48,137 nucleotides of DNA, taken from contig JAUYPV010000058.1 in NCBI GenBank assembly GCA_030697555.1, positions 1 to 48,137 on the forward strand. Direction: 5' to 3'. This DNA is from Hyphomonadaceae bacterium (lineage in GTDB: Bacteria > Pseudomonadota > Alphaproteobacteria > Caulobacterales > Hyphomonadaceae). Below are positions 8,877 through 18,021 of this stretch, one piece after another (within the stretch, counting starts at the first letter, position 1; every line of letters begins with the position of its first letter). The translations under genes and the position numbers were made by a program. A model generated the notes under the pieces. The model made no database searches and was not told the DNA's origin. It was given only the letters and a program-made list of their open reading frames with translations.

Positions 8877-10675
8877 CAGAACGCCTGTCCGATGGAGATA
8901 TAAATCTGGAAGTCGGCATCGCCGTCCTGTTTATCCAGCGGAACTGCAATATCCGCCCGCAGTGGGCCGAAGCCGGCATAGTAGCGAACGCCGAAGCCCA
9001 CGCCCGCGCGCATCTGGTCGATCGGCGGTTCGGTGTTGGAGCCTGCAGCGCCTGCATCGACGAAGGCGACATAGCCCAGTGTGTTGGTGGCGCGATAGCG
9101 CAGCTCGGCGCTCATCTCCACAAGGGAACGGCCGCCGATGAGGTCGCCATTGGCGTTGCGGGGCGAGAGCGACTGGTATTCGTAGCCGCGCACGGAGCCC
9201 CCGCCACCCGCGAAGAACAGGCGGTCAGGCGGTGCGCCATTGGGACCGATGATGGCGCCGAGGCGGCCGCGCAGGGCGCCGACGAAGCTCTTCGTTCCGA
9301 AGTCGCCATAGATACTGGCCTCGCCCGACATCCGCGTGAAGGCGATGGTGGTGTCGCCATAGGTGACGCCCGGCTCTATCGCCGCGCGCGCGCGAACACC
9401 GTTCACCGGATCGAGGATGTCCTTGACGCCGGTATACTCGGCGGTGCCCGAGCCCGAGAGAATGTAGACGTCGCGCCGTCCTGTTCCGGCTGTCCTCGCC
9501 GCCGTGTCGAGGATGCTCGCATAGCCTGCCTCGACGCCGAGAGAGCCACGCAGGCGAGGCGTCAGCCTTTCCTCGATGGTGGCGGAGATGCTGGCGCCGG
9601 CCTGATCAAAGGCGTCGGTTTCGAAGTCCTCGATCTTGGCGCCGAGCTTGAGGTTGCGGCCATAGCGCTGGATGTTCGGATCGCGCCAGGTGGTTTCAAG
9701 GCGGCGCTGCAAGGTGGCGAGTTGCGCGGCGATCTCCATCGAGTCGCCGCGGCCCGTGAGGTTGCGCAGCGTCCACTCGCCGTCGACACCGTAGCCTTCG
9801 CTGGTCGAGGCGGAGGCGCCGAGCGCGATGGTGCGGCGCTTGCGTTCCTTCAGTTCGACCTGGACATCGCGAGAGACGAGGCCGTCATCGCCAGTCTGGC
9901 CTTCGGGCGCGAGGCGCGCGGTTGCGGTGTCGAACAGGCCGGTCTCGGCGAGACGCGCGCGGTATTCGTCGAGCTTCTCGGGCGTGTAGCGTTCGCCCTC
10001 CTTCCAGGGTTTCAGCTTGTCGAGGTAGTCCTCGCGCGTGCGGCCGAGTCCCGAGTAGCTGAGCTTTCCGAAAGACGAACGGAAGCCAGGCTGGAGCCGG
10101 AAGGTGAGGTCGACCGTGTGCCCCCTACCGTCGGCGAGAGCGTCGACCGGCTGAGCTCGAGCGTCGGGATAGCCGGCGTTGCGCAGGCGCGCGATGAGGC
10201 CGTCGCCGATCTCGATCACCGGCTGCGCGCGCGCGGGCACGCCGTCGGTGATCGGCACGATCAGCGACTGGAGTTCTGTGCGTGTGATCTCGTCGGGTTC
10301 GCCGCCGAGATACTCGATGCGTGTGGAGGTGTAGACGAACAGTGGGCCCGTCGTGACGCGCACGCCGCGCGTGAAGGTCTCGACGCCTTCGGCGTGAGGT
10401 TCGACTTCGGCCTGGTAGTACCCTTCGGATTCGAGGAGCTTGGCGACGATGCCCGCGGCGCGGTCGGCCTGGCGGCGGGCTTCGAACAGGGTTTGGGGAT
10501 TGGGCTCTTCGCGCAGGAGGCGACGGAGTTCGTCGTTGAAGGAGGCGGGCATGCCCTCGATGGCGACGCGTCCGGCCTGGGCGAAAGCGGGCTGTGCGAG
10601 GCAGGCAAGCAGAAGCATAGCCAGGCCCGCAAGGACCTGACTGGCGAGGCCGAGATATCGCCTGCCGTACGCCAT
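8876..10675 (-). CDS. tamA: Autotransporter assembly complex protein TamA (Omp85 family)
   Basis: Outer-membrane Omp85-family barrel with periplasmic POTRA domains, partner of TamB. I place the start at the ATG ending at 10675: it gives 599 residues, beginning MAYGRRYLGLASQVLAG with a clear Sec signal peptide ending near QPAFAQA. The frame stays open 35 codons further upstream, but that part does not look like a signal peptide. POTRA-like repeats occupy roughly residues 30-270. The C-terminal half is a 16-strand barrel with the L6 VRGYEYQSLSPRN motif (family consensus VRGF) and an ending IYISIGQAF with terminal Phe. It follows dapE on the same strand. Confidence 0.92.
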   Translation of the reverse strand: MAYGRRYLGLASQVLAGLAMLLLACLAQPAFAQAGRVAIEGMPASFNDELRRLLREEPNPQTLFEARRQADRAAGIVAKLLESEGYYQAEVEPHAEGVETFTRGVRVTTGPLFVYTSTRIEYLGGEPDEITRTELQSLIVPITDGVPARAQPVIEIGDGLIARLRNAGYPDARAQPVDALADGRGHTVDLTFRLQPGFRSSFGKLSYSGLGRTREDYLDKLKPWKEGERYTPEKLDEYRARLAETGLFDTATARLAPEGQTGDDGLVSRDVQVELKERKRRTIALGASASTSEGYGVDGEWTLRNLTGRGDSMEIAAQLATLQRRLETTWRDPNIQRYGRNLKLGAKIEDFETDAFDQAGASISATIEERLTPRLRGSLGVEAGYASILDTAARTAGTGRRDVYILSGSGTAEYTGVKDILDPVNGVRARAAIEPGVTYGDTTIAFTRMSGEASIYGDFGTKSFVGALRGRLGAIIGPNGAPPDRLFFAGGGGSVRGYEYQSLSPRNANGDLIGGRSLVEMSAELRYRATNTLGYVAFVDAGAAGSNTEPPIDQMRAGVGFGVRYYAGFGPLRADIAVPLDKQDGDADFQIYISIGQAF

Positions 10676-10807
10676 CCACACACTCAACGCTGTCGCTGGC
10701 GAAATTGATCGCGCCAGCGGCCCATTTGCGAAGCAAGCATCACGCCGCGGCGAAGTCGTGGCGGACGCGAGATTCACCAAACATGTGAGAGGTCTGGACG
10801 CCGCTTT

Positions 10808-11956
10808 TCAGGCCGCTGCGAAGTAGCTCGCCAGCAGCCGGTAATATATCCGGCAAAGCGTTTCGATTTCGTCGACCGGGATGCATTCGTCGACCTTGTG
10901 CGCCATTTCATTTCGTACACCTAGTTCGGCGACAGGGCAGACGTCCTTGATGTAGCGTGCATCCGAGGTGCCGCCACCCGTGGTGAGCAGGGGGGTGCGG
11001 CCGGTCTCGGCTTTCACGGCGGCCACGATCAGGTCGGTGAGGCGGCCTGGCTGCGTGTAGAAGGCTTCGCCTGATACGCGCATTTCGGTGGTAATACCGA
11101 CCGGGCCTTGGGCACTACCGATGAGCTGGGCGATGCGCGCCATCAGATCATCGCCCTTGTGGTTCGGATTGAAGCGGATGTTGAACTTCGCCGTCGCGGA
11201 TGCAGCGATGACGTTGTGCGCCGGATTGCCCACGTCGATCGTGGTGACTTCGAGGTTGGAGGGCTGGAAGCCGGGGCTGCCATTGTCGAGCTTTATGGCG
11301 CGGAGTTTCGCGAGGGCGTCGAGAAGGACCGGAACCGGATTGGCGGATTTTTCCGGATAGGCGACGTGGCCCTGGCGGCCGGTTGTCTTGATGACGCCGT
11401 TCAGGCTGCCGCGCCGGCCGTTCTTGACGATGTCGGCGATGATGTCTTCGGAGGTCGGTTCGCCGACCAGGCAGTGGTCTAGTTTTTCGCCGTCGGCGAT
11501 GACGGCGGGGAGGAGGCGGCGGGTGCCGTGGAGGCCGGGGCCTTCCTCGTCGCCGGTGATGAGCAGGGAGATGGACCCCTTGGGCGGGCCGTGGTCGCGC
11601 ACCAGGCGGGCTGCAGCGACCACGAAGGCGGCGATGGCGCCCTTCATGTCGCAGGCGCCTCGGCCGTAGAGGACGCCGTCCTTGATCTCGGCGCCGAAAG
11701 GATCGGTGGTCCAGCCGGCGGCGTCGCCCACGGGCACGACATCCGTGTGGCCCGCGAAACAGAAATTCGGCGCCTCGGTTCCAAGCCGCGCGTACAGATT
11801 GTCCACGCCCTCGAAGGGATAGCGCTTGGTGCGGAAGCCGAGTGATTCCAGGGCGCCGGCGAGCAGATCCTGCGCGCCATCGTGGCAGGGGTTCACGGTC
11901 GGCTGGCGGATAAGGGCCTGGGCGAGGGCCACGGGATCGTCGAGATGCTCGGTCAT
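10808..11956 (-). CDS. dapE: Succinyl-diaminopimelate desuccinylase
   Basis: Zn-dependent M20-family hydrolase of the succinylase branch of lysine/meso-diaminopimelate synthesis. The 382-residue length is normal. Metal ligand motifs are FAGHTDVVPVGD, GRGACDMKGAIAAFV and TGDEEGPGLHGTRR, followed by the dimerisation/substrate part with GGGTSDARYIKD and the final HKVDECIPVDEI with the last His ligand. It has its own upstream gap toward the divergent OmpA-like gene (about 150 bases). dapD, the preceding pathway step, lies 3 kb away instead of adjacent. Confidence 0.96.
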   Translation of the reverse strand: MTEHLDDPVALAQALIRQPTVNPCHDGAQDLLAGALESLGFRTKRYPFEGVDNLYARLGTEAPNFCFAGHTDVVPVGDAAGWTTDPFGAEIKDGVLYGRGACDMKGAIAAFVVAAARLVRDHGPPKGSISLLITGDEEGPGLHGTRRLLPAVIADGEKLDHCLVGEPTSEDIIADIVKNGRRGSLNGVIKTTGRQGHVAYPEKSANPVPVLLDALAKLRAIKLDNGSPGFQPSNLEVTTIDVGNPAHNVIAASATAKFNIRFNPNHKGDDLMARIAQLIGSAQGPVGITTEMRVSGEAFYTQPGRLTDLIVAAVKAETGRTPLLTTGGGTSDARYIKDVCPVAELGVRNEMAHKVDECIPVDEIETLCRIYYRLLASYFAAA

Positions 11957-12108
11957 GGCGGGGGTTTAGCGCGGGGTTTCGTTGCAGGGAAGGAACTCCG
12001 AACGGCCAGAGACTTAGACGGTAGTGCTTGCGGCAGGCGGCTCTGGGCCGGTATTACCGGGGTAGGACTGAGCCAGGAGACTGAACAACCAGCAGGGACC
12101 AGAGGCCA

Positions 12109-13317
12109 ATGGGCGTTGCCTCCTCCTCGAAAGATCCATTTGGCCGGAGCGCGCAGCCGGCTGCGGCGCCGTATGTGCTGGGCCGGGACCGGTTCAAGGA
12201 ACAGGCCGAGGCGGCCGCCGCGAAGAAGGCCCCCAGGCCGAAAGACGCATTCGCCGGAACGGCCCGGACGCAGGCCGACGCCTACTGGAAGCCGGCCGAC
12301 CCAAATAATCCTCCGGTCCGCGAGGCGGGATTCCGTGCCGACGCCCCGCCGCCGAAGGGCGGCAAGGGGCGGACGCTGTCCAACGGCGCAGCGCTTCATG
12401 TCGTCGCCTCCGCGCCGCGCGAAGTTCCTGCCGACCCCGCCAAGATCGGCGAGATGATCCGCGAGCGGCGTGCGGGGAAATCGTCCTCGCTTGTGCTGGT
12501 GTCTTCGACGGCGCTGGCGACTGCCTCGGTTGCCGAGGCGACGGGCGGGCCGGGCGAACTCGCGATGCCGAAGGTGGAGAAACCGGCGCCGAAGGCGAAG
12601 GTGAAATCCGGCGGCGGTGGAAGTGGCGGAAGCGGTGGTGGAGGCGCGTACACGGCGCCACGCGATCGCGTTTTCAACCAGGACGATCTGATGGGCGTGT
12701 TGATCGTGCTCGCCATGCTGCTGCTGCTTGCGCTGTACCTGCTGCGCGGCGGCGCGGGCTCGGTGCAGGACCCGGAGCGGCTTGTCGATGTGCAGTCGGC
12801 GGCGACAGAGCCGGCCGCGCCTGTTGGTCCGCCGCCCGATCCGTTCGGCGACAAGGCCGTCGACCTGACGCCGAAGACGCCGATCCCGGTGACGCCGGAA
12901 GTCGCTGCCGAGCCGCCCCCGCCGCCCGTGATCATCGATGTGCGGTTCAACGCATATTTCTGCACGGCGAAGAGCGAGCTGACGGCCGCGTCGATGGCGG
13001 CGCTCGACAAGCAGATCGCCGTTTGGGAATCGCTCGAGGGCAAGGAGATGCTCGTCACAGGCTATGCCGACACGCGCGGGGCGAGCGAGTACAACGCCTG
13101 GCTCGGCGGCGAGCGCGCCAAGGCGGTGGCGAACTATCTGCAGACCAAGGGCATCGCGGCCAAGCCTTCGGCGGTGGGCGAACTGCCCGGCCTCGCCGAC
13201 AACGAGAACTGCGCCAACCAGCGCCGCGTCGATGTGCGGCTGGCCGATGCACCGGTCGAGCCGCCGAGCAAGTCGTGTGCACCGCCGCCTGATGCGGCCG
13301 AGATGGTGTGCGGGTAG
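12109..13317 (+). CDS. Inner-membrane-anchored OmpA-like peptidoglycan-binding protein
   Basis: A 402-residue protein with no signal peptide. Residues 1-190 are Ala/Pro/Lys-rich and probably cytoplasmic, ending in a Gly/Ser linker (about 166-179). One TM helix follows (about 193-213, LMGVLIVLAMLLLLALYLL), then a Pro-rich periplasmic spacer (about 235-275) and a C-terminal OmpA domain (about 278-380). The domain shows VTGYADTRGASEYNAWLGGERA and the NQRRVDVRL end, which carry the diaminopimelate-binding Asp and Arg. Cys residues at 285, 368, 390 and 401 could form disulphides. The layout suggests a cytoplasm-to-wall tether; the specific role is unknown. Confidence 0.85.
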   Translation: MGVASSSKDPFGRSAQPAAAPYVLGRDRFKEQAEAAAAKKAPRPKDAFAGTARTQADAYWKPADPNNPPVREAGFRADAPPPKGGKGRTLSNGAALHVVASAPREVPADPAKIGEMIRERRAGKSSSLVLVSSTALATASVAEATGGPGELAMPKVEKPAPKAKVKSGGGGSGGSGGGGAYTAPRDRVFNQDDLMGVLIVLAMLLLLALYLLRGGAGSVQDPERLVDVQSAATEPAAPVGPPPDPFGDKAVDLTPKTPIPVTPEVAAEPPPPPVIIDVRFNAYFCTAKSELTAASMAALDKQIAVWESLEGKEMLVTGYADTRGASEYNAWLGGERAKAVANYLQTKGIAAKPSAVGELPGLADNENCANQRRVDVRLADAPVEPPSKSCAPPPDAAEMVCG

Positions 13318-13372
13318 CTCCGCGCCGGCCGGCTTTCCGATTTTCTATCTCCGGCGAGGCCGGGCGAAGAAG

Positions 13373-13399
13373 AATGCTAACAATGCTAACAATGCTAAC
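13373..13399 (+). repeat. Perfect 9-bp tandem repeat, three copies
   Basis: The unit AATGCTAAC occurs three times without mismatch and is followed by a degenerate AACAACACAAAC tail. It is AT-rich against a GC-rich background and lies 56 bases after the stop codon of the OmpA-like gene. With no spacers it is not a CRISPR array. A slippage-prone microsatellite is the simplest reading. Confidence 0.85.
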
Positions 13400-13643
13400 A
13401 ACAACACAAACAGCAGCGCCCGCTGCGGAGCGAGGTATGAGGATGCGGTCGCGGCTGCGATGAGCGCGGGAGTATGGGTCTGCCATGGCTGGAGTATGAG
13501 GCCGCGCCGGAGGGGCGGGGATAAGTATTTTCTTGTCCCACGGTTCGCGCCCATATCGGGCTTTGAGATCGTTTGGGTTTGTGCGGAATCGAGCGGAGTT
13601 ATGCAGCAACAGATTCGGCTGGATTGGCGCCGCCGGTGAGCCC

Positions 13644-13689
13644 GTGGTTCGACAGACGCGCACTTCGTGCGCTGGTCACCATGAGGGCT
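13644..13689 (+). repeat. Dispersed intergenic palindromic repeat, copy A
   Basis: The sequence starts GTGGTTCGACAGACGCGCAC and ends CACCATGAGGGCT around an internal GCGCAC-TTC-GTGCGC hairpin. The reverse complement of 16178-16222 matches it with only a few differences. Both copies lie outside genes. The TTCGAC...hairpin...CACCATGAGG layout recalls widespread non-coding repeats of alphaproteobacterial genomes. Confidence 0.7.
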
Positions 13690-13746
13690 GCGAGGCGGCC
13701 GGGATGTTGAGAGAGCCCTCAAGGTGGGGCTACCGGCAAATACGCG

Positions 13747-14181
13747 CTACTTTTTGCGCCGGTACAGCTTCAGGCCGGACCAGTCGTTGTCGACGGCGCA
13801 GACTTTTACGTCGACGAGGCCGAGGGGGAGGCAGACCTTTCTCACGCCGTCTTCCGTGAGGTCCTTGAACATCGGCGAGGTCTTCTTGGGCCAGGAGACC
13901 CAGATCATGCCGCCTTCCGCCAGGCGCGGTTCGAGTTTGGGGAGGTCGCGGGCGAGGCCGGCGATGTCTTTCACGAAGAGGTGGATGAAGTCGAAGCTGC
14001 CGCTTGCTGGCGCGGCCTTCTTCGGCGCGATGGCCGCGTCATCGGTCAGGTCGCCGTAGTTGGCGGGCGGGGCGATGGCGATGGCTTTTGAGCCTTCTTT
14101 CCAGCCGAGCTTGTCGATCAGGCTCTTGCCTGAGTAACCGGCTGCTGCGGCCTTCTTCGCGGCTGTTTTTTTGGTGGTCAT
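13747..14181 (-). CDS. DUF3052 family protein
   Basis: A 144-residue protein starting with a Lys/Ala-rich tail (MTTKKTAAKKAAAAGYSG). DUF3052 features follow: GYSGKSLIDKLGWKEGSKAIAIAPPANY, a central FDFIHLFVKDIAGLARDLPKL and the GGMIWVSWPKKTS strand. Function is unknown; the family is generally a small soluble single-domain protein. A clear GAGGGG ribosome binding site precedes the ATG. It is followed by the palindrome-DUF559 unit on its upstream side and by repeat-rich intergenic DNA downstream. Confidence 0.85.
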   Translation of the reverse strand: MTTKKTAAKKAAAAGYSGKSLIDKLGWKEGSKAIAIAPPANYGDLTDDAAIAPKKAAPASGSFDFIHLFVKDIAGLARDLPKLEPRLAEGGMIWVSWPKKTSPMFKDLTEDGVRKVCLPLGLVDVKVCAVDNDWSGLKLYRRKK

Positions 14182-14275
14182 TGTCCCCTCGTTTCTGTGG
14201 CTGAGTCATACACGAAGACACGAAGCATGCATGGCGGGACGGGGTGGGGATCGCCGGCAATTGAACAAGGTTTCA

Positions 14276-14404
14276 CACCCCCCACCTGTCCGCCCCCCTT
14301 CGGGCGGGCGGGACCGCGTTTCGCGAATTGGACAACGAACGATCAGGGTAAGCAGGAGCAACAAGGTCCCGCCCGCCCGAAGGGGGGCGGACAGGTGGGG
14401 GGTG
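14276..14404. repeat. Long palindrome: perfect 40-bp arms, 49-base loop (copy 1)
   Basis: Left arm 14276-14315 and right arm 14365-14404 are perfect reverse complements over 40 bases. They enclose a 49-base loop (14316-14364) containing AATTGGACAACGAACGATC and AGGGTAAGCAGGAGCAACAA. Each arm holds an internal CCCGAAGGG-type mini-palindrome. The right arm ends six bases before the DUF559 stop codon. A related copy with the loop in inverted orientation lies on the other side of that gene. Confidence 0.95.
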
Positions 14405-14410
14405 ATTCAC

Positions 14411-14854
14411 CTAGTTCCGGACTTTGTTCTGCTCGCTGACCTGCTTGGCCATCAGCCGCATCTGCACTTCATCATAGATCGTATCGACCACGCCCCGCAG
14501 GTTCTGATCGATCTCCTGCACGCTGAAGCGGATGACGTCGTAGCCTCGACGGTTCATGCGATGGTCCTTCCGCGCGTCGCAAACGGGATCATGCGTTGGT
14601 CCATCGACCTCGACGATCAGCTTCAGTGGCACGCAACAATAATCTGGATATCTGTGGTCGATGACGTGCTGCTTGCGGAATGGCGCACCAAGCTGGGCTG
14701 CGCGCAGGTGCGGCCAGAGTTTATCCTCAGTTCGCGAGGCTTCGCGGCGAAGCTTGCGGGCGAACTGCGTTTCTTCGCGCGAGCGTCCCGGATACGGCTT
14801 ACGTGGCTTGCCAGCCTTGCGCGTGCGCGAGACGTAAGGATCGTCTTTCGACAT
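14411..14854 (-). CDS. DUF559 domain endonuclease-like protein (Vsr/PD-(D/E)XK-like fold)
   Basis: I start at the ATG ending at 14854, preceded by GGGGAAGCG; this gives 147 residues beginning MSKDDPYVSRTRKAGKPRK. From about residue 30 the DUF559 pattern is clear: FARKLRREASRTEDKLW, then FRKQHVIDHRYPDYCC, LKLIVEVDGPTHD, a basic helix and GYDVIRFSVQEIDQNLRGVV. The Asp of YPDYCC and the E-x-D of VEVDG fit the family's putative catalytic site. The basic N-terminus suggests DNA binding. DUF559 proteins are related to very-short-patch-repair endonucleases, but their role is mostly unproven. The gene is enclosed by two inverted copies of a long palindrome and separates dapD from its usual neighbours. 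Confidence 0.88.
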   Translation of the reverse strand: MSKDDPYVSRTRKAGKPRKPYPGRSREETQFARKLRREASRTEDKLWPHLRAAQLGAPFRKQHVIDHRYPDYCCVPLKLIVEVDGPTHDPVCDARKDHRMNRRGYDVIRFSVQEIDQNLRGVVDTIYDEVQMRLMAKQVSEQNKVRN

Positions 14855-14917
14855 CGCTTCCCCCAACACGCCAAAACCAGCATGTCTGGGAATCACGATC
14901 AACACCTGAACGAGGAT

Positions 14918-15057
14918 CCACCCCCCGCCTGTCGTTCGGCGCTTCGCGCCTCACCCCTTCGGGCGGGCGGGGCCATGTTGCTCCAGCTTACCCTGATTGT
15001 TCGATGTCCAACTCGCGAAACCAGGTCCCGCCCACGCGGGGCGGACAGGTGGGGGTT
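14918..15057. repeat. Long palindrome flanking DUF559 (copy 2, inverted)
   Basis: The right arm, about 15024-15057 (GGTCCCGCCCACGCGGGGCG followed by GACAGGTGGGGG), pairs imperfectly with the left arm 14918-14974, which carries a roughly 20-base extra hairpin with GGCGCTTCGCGCC. The loop 14975-15023 is 49 bases long and matches the reverse complement of the copy 1 loop at 42 of 49 positions by my count. Copy 2 is therefore the same element turned around, so the two copies form large inverted terminal repeats around the DUF559 gene. Confidence 0.9.
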
Positions 15058-15082
15058 CAACATTCCGAGGACCAAGTTCGAT

Positions 15083-15955
<873 letters not shown>

Positions 15956-16095
15956 GCTGGTCTCCGTCTTCAGGCAACTGCGCGAATTACATGGTCCGGC
16001 TCCGGGAGCCAATCAAAATCGGGAGTGCCCGGACTAGTGGCAGTCAGGCCAAATCAGGGACACAGGGCTGTGCGTAGCTCGAGTCCCCTCAACCG

Positions 16096-16146
16096 CCCTC
16101 GTCCTTCGACGGGCGGCCTGCTTCGCAGGCCTGCTCAGGATGAGGG
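16096..16146 (+). repeat. Intergenic hairpin repeat (CCTTCGAC...CAGGATGAGGG type)
   Basis: Outer arms CCCTCGTCC and GGATGAGGG pair at 8 of 9 positions, around a perfect 7-bp inner stem GGCCTGC-TTC-GCAGGCC. Together with the element at 16178-16222 it fills the 300-base gap between dapD and the HAD gene, where I see no coding sequence. The layout matches common alphaproteobacterial intergenic repeats built from TTCGA and ATGAGG boxes. Confidence 0.65.
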
Positions 16147-16177
16147 CTCCAGCTACATCACAGGTGTAGGCGAGAGG

Positions 16178-16222
16178 AGCCTCATGGTGAGCAGCGCACG
16201 AAGTGCGCGTCCGTCGAACCAC
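16178..16222 (-). repeat. Dispersed intergenic palindromic repeat, copy B
   Basis: Read on the minus strand it begins GTGGTTCGACGGACGCGCAC and ends CTGCTCACCATGAGGCT, nearly identical to copy A at 13644-13689 but in opposite orientation. The inner hairpin GCGCAC-TTC-GTGCGC is conserved exactly. It lies just downstream of the HAD gene. Confidence 0.7.
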
Positions 16223-16258
16223 TAGGCTCCGGGCTCACGGATGCGGCGCCAAACGGAT

Positions 16259-16954
16259 TCAGGGGCGGGTGCGAGGCATGAAGCTCAGCGTCCCCAGGAA
16301 TTGGGCGAGATCGTCTGCGATGTGGTGGACGTGGGGCGGGTGGCCGGGATGTTCGTCGGCCACTGGTCCCCAGTCCCTGGCCGACCGGACGAGAATGGTC
16401 GTCATGCCGCGCTGATGGGCGGGGACGAGGTTGCGGGCGAGATCCTCGAACATGGCGGAGGTTTCTGGCGTGGCGCCGGTGGCGGTGAAGAAGCGGTCAA
16501 AGGATTCTTCGCTGGGCTTGGGCAGGTAGTTGGCGGCGTGGATGTCGAACATGTCGTCAAAGAGGTGATCGATCTTCAACTTCTTCGTCACGTTCTCGGC
16601 GTGGCGGCGGGAGCCATTGGTGAAGACGTAGCGCTTGCCGGGGAGCGTCGCGAGCGCCGTCGAGAGATCGGGCAGGCCGTTCAGCGGAGCGAGGTCGATG
16701 TCGTGGACATAGTCGAGGAAGCTGGAGGGATGCAGGCCGTTGACCTTCATCAGGCCGGACAGCGTCGTGCCGTGCTCGGTGTAGTAGCGCTTCTGCAGGG
16801 CTTTCGCTTCGTGGTGCGGGAGGGAGAGCGTGCGCGAGACGAAGTCGGTCATCTTCACGTCGATCTGGGCGAAGAGATCGCAGTGCGACGGGTAGAGGGT
16901 GTTATCGAGATCGAACACCCAGCTGTCGATGTGGCCTAAGTCAGGCCCGCTCAC
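16259..16954 (-). CDS. HAD family pyrimidine 5'-nucleotidase
   Basis: Dephosphorylates pyrimidine nucleotides or related phosphates (SDT1/PPM1-like HAD subfamily). The protein (231 residues) starts at GTG overlapping the previous stop as GTGA. It shows HAD motif I DSWVFDLDNTLYPSHCDLF with the Asp nucleophile, motif II YVFTNGSRRHAENV, motif III Lys in NYLPKPSEESFD and motif IV MFEDLARNLVPA. The small helical cap with YYTEHGTTLSGLM is typical of this group. It is coupled to the DUF1036 gene and often sits near dapD and argB in relatives. Confidence 0.9.
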   Translation of the reverse strand: MSGPDLGHIDSWVFDLDNTLYPSHCDLFAQIDVKMTDFVSRTLSLPHHEAKALQKRYYTEHGTTLSGLMKVNGLHPSSFLDYVHDIDLAPLNGLPDLSTALATLPGKRYVFTNGSRRHAENVTKKLKIDHLFDDMFDIHAANYLPKPSEESFDRFFTATGATPETSAMFEDLARNLVPAHQRGMTTILVRSARDWGPVADEHPGHPPHVHHIADDLAQFLGTLSFMPRTRP

Positions 16955-18021
16955 GGTTGCTTTCTTTGGGGCGCGGCGAAGGCGCGGTCGAAGAATTCGT
17001 AGACCAGCTTGCCGTCTTCCGGAACGGCGGTCTCGACGAAACTTGCCGGGCGGTAGCGGCGGGCCTCGCAGTCCTCGCGGCCGAGGATGGCGAATTTGGA
17101 GCGCGCGGTGCAGAAGACCGTCTCGGCGCCGTTGAGGATGCGCTGGCCGCCGGGCGTTTCCATCTCGGCGTAGACATAGTGCGGGGCGGCGATGAGGCTT
17201 TCGTCGACCGTGCGGGCGCAGAGGCCGGCGTCGAGCGTCCACCAGCCGCGCGATTCCCAGCCGTCGGGCCGGCGGCGGGCGATGGCGGCGAGGATACGGT
17301 TGTCGGTGCGGTTGCACAGCATCATGCCGACTTCGAGCGCGCGGTTGCGGGCGACGTCCTCGAGGATGTCGACGAGGTCGACATTGTTGGTGTTGGCCGG
17401 CAGCTTGCGCTCGGCGAGGAAGCTGGTGATGGCGGCGCGGCTTTCGCGGCCGAGATAGCCATCAACCACGTCGGCGTTGATGCCGGCGTCATCGAGGAGC
17501 CGCTGGATGCCGGCGTTCTGGGCCGACTGGCCACCCTTGGTGTAGGTGTCGGTCTCCTTGAACGTCATCGCGCCGCCGGAACGCTGGTCGATGCGCACCG
17601 CTTTGAAGCCGCGCTGCTCGAGGCCCATCTGCACGCAGGAGGATGGGTTCTCGACGGCAAAGGAGCCGTTGGGGTCGACGCAGAGCGGGATCTCGCCGTT
17701 CCAGACGCGCTGGCCGCCGCGGTGGGCTTTCGAGGAGCGGGCGAAAACGAAATAGATGCCGGGCTTGAGCGGGCCGTCGAGCGCGCTGCGGCACTCGCCC
17801 GGACGCAGGCGCGTCCAGCCTTCGACGATGACGGCGTTGTTCTCGGGGCGGCCGGTGGCGGCTTCGAGGACGAAGCTGGTCTGGTTGCAGAGGCGCCAGC
17901 CGTCTGCGGCCTGAGCGTCGGCCTGCTGCGTCGCGGACGAGGGCAGGCCCAGCGCAAGCGCGAGCGCCCCAGCGACGAGGGCGGGAAGGAATCCTTTAGC
18001 GGACCAGCGTTCCCGCGCCAT
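16951..18021 (-). CDS. Secreted protein with two DUF1036 domains around a peptidoglycan-binding-like segment
   Basis: The start is set at the ATG ending at 18021 ([20 protein letters not shown]), giving a Sec signal peptide cleaved near ADAQA and 356 residues. Two DUF1036 copies are seen: [16 protein letters not shown] at about residues 40-150 and [18 protein letters not shown] at about 235-340. Each has paired cysteines and a W-x-x-L-x-x-G-x-C motif. Between them [22 protein letters not shown] with [17 protein letters not shown] resembles a peptidoglycan_binding_1 repeat. Function is unknown, presumably periplasmic. It overlaps argB by 26 bases and is probably co-transcribed with it. Confidence 0.85.
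   Translation of the reverse strand: MARERWSAKGFLPALVAGALALALGLPSSATQQADAQAADGWRLCNQTSFVLEAATGRPENNAVIVEGWTRLRPGECRSALDGPLKPGIYFVFARSSKAHRGGQRVWNGEIPLCVDPNGSFAVENPSSCVQMGLEQRGFKAVRIDQRSGGAMTFKETDTYTKGGQSAQNAGIQRLLDDAGINADVVDGYLGRESRAAITSFLAERKLPANTNNVDLVDILEDVARNRALEVGMMLCNRTDNRILAAIARRRPDGWESRGWWTLDAGLCARTVDESLIAAPHYVYAEMETPGGQRILNGAETVFCTARSKFAILGREDCEARRYRPASFVETAVPEDGKLVYEFFDRAFAAPQRKQP

Larger units (their letters stand above)
13318..13746. other. Intergenic region with a 9-bp tandem repeat and a palindromic repeat
   Basis: No convincing coding sequence in about 430 bases. It holds the three-copy 9-bp repeat at 13373-13399 and a copy of a dispersed palindromic repeat at 13644-13689. That copy continues into an inverted pair: CACCATGAGGGCT at 13677-13689 and AGCCCTCAAGGTG further downstream, before the end of the convergent DUF3052 gene. 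Confidence 0.6.

Noticed and set aside
8849-10708. A 619-codon open frame on the plus strand opposite tamA
   Set aside because: TamA on the other strand has a signal peptide, POTRA repeats, VRG motif and terminal Phe. The plus frame is low-complexity antisense.
13373-13399. Possible CRISPR array
   Set aside because: The units are only 9 bases and contiguous, without spacers, and no cas genes are in the window.
14262-15061. Target-site duplication around the DUF559 unit
   Set aside because: TTGAAC occurs to the left and its reverse complement GTTCAA to the right, but they are inverted and at unequal distances, so they are not a direct duplication.
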